Shown here: positions 1-6,230 of the stretch, in pieces
Numbering within the stretch: the stretch's first letter is position 1
Layout of the letters: every line of letters starts with the position of its first letter
Assembly (NCBI GenBank): GCA_946061355.1
Contig: CAMGRE010000047.1
Location: 1 to 13,162 of the forward strand
Direction: 5' to 3'
Length of the DNA stretch: 13,162 nt
DNA from: an uncultured bacterium
Lineage (GTDB): Bacteria > Bacillota > Clostridia > Lachnospirales > Lachnospiraceae
Position numbers and translations under genes: made by a program
Notes under the pieces: generated by a model
What the model saw: only the letters and a program-made list of their open reading frames with translations
Database searches by the model: none
Told to the model about the DNA's origin: nothing

Positions 1-2692
1 TAAGGAGCGCGAGGAGCGCTTCGAACGCATGGACGCCTGTCAGCAGAACGGAATCAATGCCAAGGAAGAACTTCAGAAGGACATGTTCCGGATGAGGGAT
101 GAGGAGAGTCGGGAAGCGCGGGAAGCCCGGGTACTCGGTGTCAACATGAACGACAATCAGATGAACATGGAGCAGCGTTATCAGCGTTATGAGGAGCTGC
201 TGGGAGAATTTAGGGAGATTCCGGAGGATGCACTGCAGCTTCCCAAGAAAGAAGATGCATTGGTGGAGCACTTTAGAAAGTACGGAGAGGTGTTGCAGCG
301 GGGGGCGGCGCTCGGTCAGCTCCTTAAGGATATGCACCGGGATGACTTTCCGCTCACGGAGATAGAAGAGGCACAGCTGCGTACCGTGAGTATTCTGGCA
401 CAGGATACCTGGTCAATGCTGCAAAGCAGAATGGAATGTATGTCGAATGTCTTTCACGGGATTCTGTCCGAAAAGGAGCAGAAACAGTTGAAAGCTGCCA
501 TCAAAAAGGCGGACAGCGACGAAAAACTCCCCGAGAAGTGGAAGCAGCTTGCACAGAGCAATCCGGAGTTTGCGAAATATCTGGAGTCGATGAAGGAAGT
601 CGTTAAGCAGGAAAACGGTGAGAATGCGAAACTCAAACTGGAACAGCGCATCCGGGTAGCGAGGTCACAGGCAGCCATGGCGGTGATGGAGGAGCCGCTC
701 GTCACACGCAGGCTTACTGCGAAGGAACGTATACAGATTGTACAGCCGAGGCTTGCAGAGCATGAGGAGGCCGGGAAGTTCGTTGGTAATGTGAATAAGT
801 TAATTACGGGAAATGTCGAAAAGGATTGTGAGAAGTGGGCAGAGGAAGAGGCGGAGGCGAGGCGAAAGAAGGCTCGGGAGAGCGGCGCATCTGAGGAAGA
901 AATCGCCCGGATTGAGGTAAGGCAGGTTGACCGGCACGTTTATATTATGCTGGACAATTCCGGAAATGAGGAAGCAGAACGGAAGAATAAGGCGCGTCTG
1001 ACTGCCTACTACAGTGAAAGTCAGGAAGAGAGATATAAGGAATATGCAGAGCTGATCGAAGAGTTTAAAGCGTTCCCGGATGAGGCGCTTGTTCTTCCCA
1101 GGAAACCGAAAGAAATCCTGCAGTTTGCAAACAAGTATTACCGTATGCTGAAGCTTGCGGTGGAAGCACACAATATAATGGATGAGATGAAAAAGGACGG
1201 TTACGTGCTGGAGGATGAGAAGGATACGAAGCTGCGCGGAAGGATTGGTGCGTTTATGAACGTATCCACTATGCTGTCTACGCATCTGAAGATCATGGCA
1301 ACCTACAGCTACTGTATGGAGCCGGAGACGGAGGCTTTGCGAAGGAAGATTCTGAGACTGGATAAGGATGATGCATTTACGAGAAAGAAGGGCAGCAGTA
1401 TAGATTTTAATATCTATGTATCGAATCTGGAGCTGCTCTACAGGGAGGAACTGAAGGCAGAGAAGAGTGTGGCGCACTGTGTTTATGAGCTGGAACCGTC
1501 AGCGGAAGAGACCGATATGAATAAGACGGAGGAAGAACGCAAGACAGCAGCAGAGAAGCGGAAAGCTGCTGAGAAGAAGGTTGTGGAGCAGAGGGTTGCC
1601 GATAATGTAGAGAAAATCAGACAGACAAAGCTTGACAACCAGATGAGGGCGGCCGGCTATAAACCGAACTGCAGATGGGTGGGCAACGGAAGCTTTGCCC
1701 ATGGAAGCAAGGAAGTCAGTCGGCTGGATATCAGAAACGGCAAAGCAGTTCGCGTCACATCCAGGAAATTCAATCCGGCGTTCAAATTCCTGGGTCTGAA
1801 AGAATTAACGCAGGAACAGCTTACCGCTCGCCTGGAGCAGCAGAGTGCTTACGAAAATGTGTGTGTAAAGGCGGAAGAGCTGATGTTCGGGCAGTTTATG
1901 CAGGACAGGCACATCGATGAACTGATGGAAAAATCCGGAGATAAGGTGGAGAACATGCCGGCGACCGTACAGATGATCCGGGCAATGATGCGGGGAGAGG
2001 AATCGGAGGAAGTCAGGGAGAAAATGGCCGGAGTGACCAAGGAGCTCGCTGATGTGAAGACGGCGAACCGCAATAACGTATATGACGGTATGCTGGATAA
2101 GATAGAGACTAAGATCAAAGTTTTGGAAATTGACAAGCTCAACGGCGAGTTAAAGTACGGAAAGGATGAGGAGATCCTGGAGACCTACTCCAAGTACAAG
2201 GACGTGTTCGCCATCGGAAGCAATCTGGAGAACTGGCTTGCGGAGATTACTGGGAACGGCTATGAGATCGAGCTGGATCGTCTCGAGAAGCTGAAAGCAA
2301 TGGGCAGGCTGCTCGCACTGTACAACGATTATATCGGTGGCAGGGTCAGCGAACTCTCGAGCACGCTGTTTGGTCTGATCACAGAGGAAGAGACGGCGCA
2401 GGCCTGTGTGGACAACACATTCTTAACGAGACCGGAGACGATCAGGGCGATGGAGCAGGCTCCTTACAAAGGAAATTTGGATGATGTGCCTGCATTCGTG
2501 GACGGCGCTTACCGCCGTATAAACGCGAAGAAGCTGCTTAAAGACAATCCGCAGGCAGATTACGATGCGTGTCTTGAACAGGTTCGGGCGGAGAAACAGA
2601 AAGAGAAGCAGAAAGAGAAGCAGGAAGAGAAGCAAGACCAGCAGGAAGAGAAGAAAGAGCAGCAGGAAAATAGGACAGGAGAGAACACATGA
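1..2692 (+). CDS. Large charged helical protein with internal repeats, function unknown (5' partial)
   Basis: I do not recognise this protein. The frame is open from base 2, so codons KEREERFER precede the first ATG at 29. That ATG has only a GAGGAG 12 bases upstream, so the gene probably begins outside the window. Counted from ATG 29 it is 887 residues, with no signal peptide or membrane segment, rich in Glu, Lys and Arg, and predicted by eye to be mostly helical. Residues 50-140 and 335-427 are related repeats: both have RY..Y.EL..EF...P..AL.LP.K, with 16 of the first 40 ungapped positions identical by hand count. A weaker third copy lies near 712-782. Residues 541-590 are different, with more Gly, Asn and aromatics, and may be a small folded domain. 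The C-terminal 30 residues are a Lys/Glu/Gln tail. The stop overlaps the next start (ATGA), so it is translationally coupled to the GNAT gene. It is likely cytoplasmic; a scaffold role is inference only. Confidence 0.8.
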   Translation, partial: KEREERFERMDACQQNGINAKEELQKDMFRMRDEESREAREARVLGVNMNDNQMNMEQRYQRYEELLGEFREIPEDALQLPKKEDALVEHFRKYGEVLQRGAALGQLLKDMHRDDFPLTEIEEAQLRTVSILAQDTWSMLQSRMECMSNVFHGILSEKEQKQLKAAIKKADSDEKLPEKWKQLAQSNPEFAKYLESMKEVVKQENGENAKLKLEQRIRVARSQAAMAVMEEPLVTRRLTAKERIQIVQPRLAEHEEAGKFVGNVNKLITGNVEKDCEKWAEEEAEARRKKARESGASEEEIARIEVRQVDRHVYIMLDNSGNEEAERKNKARLTAYYSESQEERYKEYAELIEEFKAFPDEALVLPRKPKEILQFANKYYRMLKLAVEAHNIMDEMKKDGYVLEDEKDTKLRGRIGAFMNVSTMLSTHLKIMATYSYCMEPETEALRRKILRLDKDDAFTRKKGSSIDFNIYVSNLELLYREELKAEKSVAHCVYELEPSAEETDMNKTEEERKTAAEKRKAAEKKVVEQRVADNVEKIRQTKLDNQMRAAGYKPNCRWVGNGSFAHGSKEVSRLDIRNGKAVRVTSRKFNPAFKFLGLKELTQEQLTARLEQQSAYENVCVKAEELMFGQFMQDRHIDELMEKSGDKVENMPATVQMIRAMMRGEESEEVREKMAGVTKELADVKTANRNNVYDGMLDKIETKIKVLEIDKLNGELKYGKDEEILETYSKYKDVFAIGSNLENWLAEITGNGYEIELDRLEKLKAMGRLLALYNDYIGGRVSELSSTLFGLITEEETAQACVDNTFLTRPETIRAMEQAPYKGNLDDVPAFVDGAYRRINAKKLLKDNPQADYDACLEQVRAEKQKEKQKEKQEEKQDQQEEKKEQQENRTGENT
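176..448 (+). repeat. Internal protein repeat, copy 1
   Basis: Encodes residues 50-140 of the first protein (numbered from ATG 29). It starts with RYQRYEELLGEF and contains the P..AL.LP.K pattern, followed by two predicted helices with a DDF turn at 105-107. It matches copy 2 at a spacing of 285 residues. The similarity is at protein level and not obvious in the DNA, so the duplication is old. Confidence 0.7.
1031..1309 (+). repeat. Internal protein repeat, copy 2
   Basis: Encodes residues 335-427 of the first protein. It starts with RYKEYAELIEEF, continues FPDEALVLPRK, and has a DGY turn at residues 390-392 where copy 1 has DDF. Over the first 40 aligned residues 16 are identical to copy 1 without gaps, by hand count. 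Confidence 0.7.
2162..2374 (+). repeat. Internal protein repeat, weak copy 3
   Basis: Encodes residues 712-782 of the first protein. It has ETYSKYKDVF, then a NGY turn (743-745) followed by a long helix. It fits the second half of copies 1 and 2 but lacks the P..AL.LP.K part. The match is weak and was judged by eye, so a profile comparison is needed to accept it. Confidence 0.4.
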
Positions 2693-3519
2693 TACAGGTA
2701 ACGAAGATCGGACCGCAGAATCAGCAATGGTTTGAGGAATTTCTGATGACGCCGGAAAGTACAGAGGACATGATACGTCTCGGCGTCATCGAGGATGATA
2801 CCGCATGCGGTGCAGCTGCCTTCCGGATTGGGAGAAGCAGCGCGGAGCTTATGAGCCTCTATGTGGCGTCGGAGTTTCGGCGCAGAGGGGCGGCACAGAG
2901 CATGCTGGATACCTTCCTGGAATTTGGCGGAAAGCTTGGGCTGACAAGCCTTATGACCGTTTATATGAGGGACAATGCAGAGATGGGAGCATTTCTTGCC
3001 AAGAACGGGTTCCTGCAGCTGGACAGTTCGGAATCCTATTTTTTCCTGGCAGGGGACGCGCTGCAGTCCGGGAAACTCACGGAGATCGTGTCGGGCAACA
3101 TTCCGGGGAACTGCGTACCGGTGGACAAACTGCCGCCAACGCGTCAGCGGGCGCTGGAGCGCTTTGTACGCAAAGGCGGATTCGTGCTCAGGGGAGCGAT
3201 CGGAGAGAACTGTACCGGAGAGATGAGCTTTGCAGTGGTAGATGCCGGGGCGCTTCCTGTGGCATGTATGCTCTGTACGGATATGAGAGACACGATCACA
3301 ATAGATGTGCTACTCAGCAAAGGAAATTCCCGGATCGCGATTCTGAAGCTGTTTGAGGCATTGTACCGGAAACTGGAGGCGGATAACAGGCAGATGACAG
3401 AGATCCGATGCCTTGCCGTCAATGAGAAGGTGGGGCCGTTGCTGAGGCTTTTGTTCGGCGATAAAGTACAGATGGCGGGAAGTACTGTCTGTGCGGTAAA
3501 GACTTTGGAGGAAAGGTAG
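2689..3519 (+). CDS. GNAT-like acetyltransferase, two-domain type, first of a tandem pair
   Basis: A 276-residue protein. The N-terminal half (about 1-125) is a GNAT domain: strand beta-4 SLYV at 56-59, then R64-R65-R66-G67-A68-A69, which fits the acetyl-CoA pyrophosphate loop (Q/R)xxGx(G/A), and the motif-B-like segment FLAKNGF near 102-108. GNAT enzymes move an acetyl group from acetyl-CoA to an amine; the acceptor cannot be read here. The C-terminal half (about 130-276) is likely a second, degenerate GNAT-type domain with the conserved stretch PVACMLCTDM but no visible CoA loop. The ATG overlaps the previous stop as ATGA, with GGAGAG six bases upstream. The protein is about half identical by eye to the next gene, so the pair arose by tandem duplication. 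The CoA loop is intact in the first half, so activity is plausible but unproven. Confidence 0.85.
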   Translation: MIQVTKIGPQNQQWFEEFLMTPESTEDMIRLGVIEDDTACGAAAFRIGRSSAELMSLYVASEFRRRGAAQSMLDTFLEFGGKLGLTSLMTVYMRDNAEMGAFLAKNGFLQLDSSESYFFLAGDALQSGKLTEIVSGNIPGNCVPVDKLPPTRQRALERFVRKGGFVLRGAIGENCTGEMSFAVVDAGALPVACMLCTDMRDTITIDVLLSKGNSRIAILKLFEALYRKLEADNRQMTEIRCLAVNEKVGPLLRLLFGDKVQMAGSTVCAVKTLEER

Positions 3520-3529
3520 AGGCGTTGAG

Positions 3530-4363
3530 ATGAAGATAACCAGAATCGGCGAAAAGAACTGCCAATTTTTTGATAAGCTATTGTTGCAGGCAGCGGAAAC
3601 GAAAGACAGAAATGTGATCAAACTGGGAGTCGTGGATGATGATACTGCCTGTGGCGCTGCCGCGTTCAGGATCGGGGAATATGAGGCGGAACTGCTCAGT
3701 CTCTATGTGGCACCGGAGTATAGACGCAGAGGTGCGGCACAGAAACTGATGGATACCTTTGAGGAACTGGCGGATGATACCGGACTGCAGGCGATTATGG
3801 CAGTATGGCTCAGGGAGATGGGCGGACTTGCTGAGTTCCTTCAGAAGAACGGATTCCTTTTGCTGGACGGATCACCGGCGTTTTCCTTCCGGGTAGGGGA
3901 TGCGCTCAAATCAGAGAAACTGAAGAAATATCTGAGCGGCATTTCGGGCGGCAGCTGCGTCCCCGTGTCGCAGCTTTCACCGACCAGACAGAAGGCGTTG
4001 GAAGCGTTTGTGAAGAACGGCGGTTTCGAGGTATACGGTCCGATCCTGACACAGTGCAGCGGTGATGTGAGTTTCGTGGCGCTGAACCAGAGGGAAATGC
4101 CTGTGGCATGCATGCTCTGTACGGATATGGGAGATACGATCACGGTGGATATTCTGCTCAGTGATGCGGAGTCCCACAAGGCGATCCTCAGGCTGTTCGG
4201 TAAGCTGCATGAGAAGATGGTTGCTGACGGCAGGGAGGATACGGAGATCTGCTGCCTTGCAATCAATCCGCAGATTCCGCCGATGCTTGAGATCCTGTTG
4301 GGTGAGTGCGTACACCCGACAGGGAATACCGTTTGTGCAGTGAGAGCGTTGACAGAGGAGTAA
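3530..4363 (+). CDS. GNAT-like acetyltransferase, second of the tandem pair
   Basis: A 277-residue paralogue of the preceding gene, 10 bases downstream. It shares DDTACGAAAFRIG (residues 37-49), SLYV before the CoA loop, R65-R66-R67-G68-A69-A70, the QKNGF segment, and in the second half CVPV..L.PTRQ.ALE.FV and PVACMLCTDM.DTIT. Synonymous positions differ freely even in the identical protein blocks, so the duplication is not recent. The same two-part layout (active-looking GNAT half, degenerate C-terminal half) applies. The ribosome site is modest (AGAGG about seven bases before the ATG), so translation may depend on coupling with the upstream gene. The substrate is unknown. The run of the first three genes ends here, because the next gene follows a 97-base gap with its own -10 box. 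Confidence 0.85.
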   Translation: MKITRIGEKNCQFFDKLLLQAAETKDRNVIKLGVVDDDTACGAAAFRIGEYEAELLSLYVAPEYRRRGAAQKLMDTFEELADDTGLQAIMAVWLREMGGLAEFLQKNGFLLLDGSPAFSFRVGDALKSEKLKKYLSGISGGSCVPVSQLSPTRQKALEAFVKNGGFEVYGPILTQCSGDVSFVALNQREMPVACMLCTDMGDTITVDILLSDAESHKAILRLFGKLHEKMVADGREDTEICCLAINPQIPPMLEILLGECVHPTGNTVCAVRALTEE

Positions 4364-4395
4364 GTTTTTGTGTCCCTTTTGTGACCTTTATCGTA

Positions 4396-4401
4396 TATAA
4401 T
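4396..4401 (+). promoter_or_regulatory. Putative -10 box (TATAAT) of an internal promoter
   Basis: A perfect TATAAT lies 60 bases before the DUF975 start, in the only intergenic gap longer than 40 bases. No good -35 box sits at 16-18 bases: TGTCCC at 4371-4376 gives a 19-base spacer, and TTGTGA at 4379 is too close. The promoter is plausible but weakly supported. Confidence 0.4.
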
Positions 4402-4445
4402 AATGAGTGGATAAAACAGCTGACACAGAAAACTATACTATTTAC

Positions 4446-4451
4446 AGGAGG
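4446..4451 (+). promoter_or_regulatory. Ribosome binding site AGGAGG fixing the DUF975 start
   Basis: A consensus AGGAGG lies nine bases before the ATG at 4461. It favours that start over the upstream in-frame ATG at 4407, which has no Shine-Dalgarno sequence and would add 18 residues lying just after the -10 box. Confidence 0.8.
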
Positions 4452-4460
4452 TACACAATT

Positions 4461-5171
4461 ATGTGGACAAGAGCAGATCTGAAGCAAAAAGGCAAGGCAG
4501 CAGTAAAGAGAAACTATTGGAAGTGTGTGTTGATGGCGTTTATTTATATCGTTCTGGTCGGAGGTGGTGCGAAGATTACAACGTCCGGAAATGATGCGCT
4601 TTCCACGGAGTCGCTCAGTAATAGTCTGAATAGCGCGGCATCGCAGGCGGGAGTTTCCGTAGGATTGCTCCTGGGCATTCTGGCAGGAATCATGGGAATT
4701 TCCCTGCTGATCTCATTTGTGTGGTATCTGTTCCTCACGATCCCGGTATCGGTGGGCATCAATCGTTTCTTTCTCGTGAACACGGAGAGTGACGCGGAAA
4801 TCGGAGAACTGGGCTATGGGTATATGAAAGGTCGTCTGTTCAAGGTGATCGGAGCAAATATCCTCGTGAATATCTTTGTTACGTTATGGTCACTTTTGCT
4901 GGTAATCCCCGGGATTGTCAAAATTTATCAGTACCGCATGGTGAACTATATTCTGGCAGATAATCCCGAGCTTGGTGTGATGGATTGTTTACGCCGCAGC
5001 AAAGAGATGACCAAGGGACATAAGTGGAACATGTTTGTGCTGGATCTGTCCTTCCTCGGGTGGCAGCTGTTATCCTGCATCACATGCGGAATCCTTGGTG
5101 TATTCTATGTAAATCCTTATGTGCAGGCGACGAATGCAGAACTGTATGTTGCACTGAAAGAGAATGTATAA
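4461..5171 (+). CDS. DUF975 family integral membrane protein
   Basis: A 236-residue multi-pass membrane protein. The N-terminus, ADLKQKGKAAVKRNYWKCVL, has the typical DUF975 pattern of a basic amphipathic helix running into the first membrane segment (about 20-35). Further hydrophobic segments lie at about 66-100, 128-155 and 190-216. Family hallmarks are LLLVIPGIVKIYQYRM (146-160) before a loop ending in RRSKEMTKGHKW, and the C-terminal NPYVQATNAELYVAL. The family has no defined biochemical role that I know of; it is widespread in Clostridia. I chose ATG 4461 because of the AGGAGG nine bases upstream. The stop is three bases before the lipoprotein start, so both are almost certainly co-translated and may act together at the membrane. 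The family call is firm; the function is unknown. Confidence 0.88.
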   Translation: MWTRADLKQKGKAAVKRNYWKCVLMAFIYIVLVGGGAKITTSGNDALSTESLSNSLNSAASQAGVSVGLLLGILAGIMGISLLISFVWYLFLTIPVSVGINRFFLVNTESDAEIGELGYGYMKGRLFKVIGANILVNIFVTLWSLLLVIPGIVKIYQYRMVNYILADNPELGVMDCLRRSKEMTKGHKWNMFVLDLSFLGWQLLSCITCGILGVFYVNPYVQATNAELYVALKENV

Positions 5172-5174
5172 TGT

Positions 5175-6194
5175 ATGAAAAAGAAGTTATTGATGATATG
5201 GATGATAGTTGCCGCAGCCGGTTTGTCCGGCTGCGGTTCCGCAAATGAGCCGGATGCGCAGACGCAGGAAGCAGCGCAGGAAACTGTGACTGCCGGAGAA
5301 CAGACAGAGAGCACAGGCGGGACGGACGAGGCGGATGAGTATGCGGATTTCTATATTGCGGATCCGGATGTAAGTCTGGAAGAGTTGTATGCTGCCAATG
5401 ATCTGCGTAAGCTTGCGAAGGATCACCAGAGTCTGTCCTACACGTTGGAAAGCTATGACGCGCAGGAACATCTGGAATCAACGGTCAAGGGGCAGTTTAC
5501 ATTCCGGGACGGCAGGCTCCTGTTTGACAGTGAGATGACGGGTCTGGAAGAGAGCCTTTCCTATATCACCTGTGATGAGCTCGATGGAGTGACGGGAGCG
5601 GAGTACAGCTATTATCCCCCTGACAGTGACAGTTCCTGTTATCTGACGATCTATCCTGCAGATGAATATGCGGATATCATGGCAGGACGATGGATGTCAA
5701 ATGAGAAAGGCCTGGAGAGGAAAGAGGAATTGTTCGACACCTCGACGCAGGACGGAGCGATTCTGCTGCAGTCGCGCACGACCTTTACCGACATCGCGGA
5801 ATACTATGAGACGCTCTATTATGTGCAGCCGGAGACAAACCTGCTTCTTTATAAGGAGGATGTGTGGTATACTTCAGAAGGAGAGAAGTTGTCAGTGGAT
5901 CGTTACAGCCCCGTGTATGATGAGCCGTATGAAGATGAGAATACGGCGATGAAGATGGTGACGGACGGAGATGATCTGTGCCATCTGACCGTTGTCCTGA
6001 AGGCAGGGGAGCAGGAGGAAAAGGTCAGCGAGTATGATGTGCGCAAGGGAACGATGATCTTCTTTGAGAGCCGGAAACCGTATACGGTATCCAGTTCCGG
6101 GGATATGATCGTTGAGATCTCGGAGATCAGCACAAATGAGGATGAAGTTACGATCCGGGCAACGCTTGAGGACGAAGCACCTGATGAGGAATGA
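5175..6194 (+). CDS. Acidic lipoprotein of unknown function
   Basis: A 339-residue predicted lipoprotein. Residues 1-20 form a lipoprotein signal: MKKK, a hydrophobic core, and the lipobox LSGC with the modified Cys at 20. Residues 21-60 are a low-complexity, acidic, Gln/Thr/Glu-rich linker typical of surface-anchored proteins. The rest (about 60-339) is rich in short strands (for example LYYVQPETNLLLYKEDVWY), reminiscent of LolA-like beta sheets, but this resemblance is only by eye. The protein is strongly acidic. It should sit on the outer face of the cytoplasmic membrane. The start is three bases after the DUF975 stop with only a weak purine stretch upstream, so it probably depends on translational coupling. 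A strong hairpin lies inside the signal-peptide codons. No enzymatic motif is seen; ligand binding or envelope sensing is inference. Confidence 0.85.
   Translation: MKKKLLMIWMIVAAAGLSGCGSANEPDAQTQEAAQETVTAGEQTESTGGTDEADEYADFYIADPDVSLEELYAANDLRKLAKDHQSLSYTLESYDAQEHLESTVKGQFTFRDGRLLFDSEMTGLEESLSYITCDELDGVTGAEYSYYPPDSDSSCYLTIYPADEYADIMAGRWMSNEKGLERKEELFDTSTQDGAILLQSRTTFTDIAEYYETLYYVQPETNLLLYKEDVWYTSEGEKLSVDRYSPVYDEPYEDENTAMKMVTDGDDLCHLTVVLKAGEQEEKVSEYDVRKGTMIFFESRKPYTVSSSGDMIVEISEISTNEDEVTIRATLEDEAPDEE
5212..5236 (+). other. Perfect GC-rich hairpin within the lipoprotein signal-peptide codons
   Basis: CCGCAGCCGG and CCGGCTGCGG form a perfect 10-base-pair stem with the 5-base loop TTTGT. It starts 37 bases after the start codon and spans the lipobox codons. 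There is no T run after it, so it is not a standard terminator. It may arise by chance from Ala and Gly codons, or it may modulate translation or mRNA stability. Confidence 0.6.
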
Positions 6195-6201
6195 TCAGGT
6201 G
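6178..6201 (+). other. Inverted repeat across the lipoprotein stop codon
   Basis: CACCTGAT and ATCAGGTG form an 8-base-pair stem around an 8-base loop, and the TGA stop (6192-6194) lies at the loop-stem junction. It is followed by GTACATATCACATAC, without a T tract, so it does not look like an intrinsic terminator. It could be a processing or stability element between the lipoprotein and the next gene. Confidence 0.45.
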
Positions 6202-6230
6202 TACATATCACATACATATGGGGGATCGAA

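Noticed and set aside
29..31. ATG at 29 as the true start of the first gene
   Set aside because: The frame stays open to the window edge with the same charged composition, and the nearest purine run is 12 bases away. It cannot be excluded without the upstream sequence.
800..1477. Open frame of 225 codons on the - strand
   Set aside because: It is a shadow of the large + strand gene, with biased composition, no ribosome site and no recognisable motif.
2805..3356. Open frame of 183 codons on the + strand in another frame inside the first GNAT gene
   Set aside because: The GNAT frame has the CoA loop and a paralogue. This frame has neither a ribosome site nor any counterpart in the second GNAT gene.
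4349..4354. Perfect TTGACA as a -35 box
   Set aside because: It lies 41 bases before the TATAAT at 4396, and no -10-like sequence sits 16-18 bases downstream. It is within the last codons of the second GNAT gene and is probably chance.
4407..4460. N-terminal extension of the DUF975 protein from ATG 4407
   Set aside because: There is no ribosome site, it starts only five bases after the -10 box, and the extension is polar and not typical of the family. ATG 4461 follows AGGAGG.
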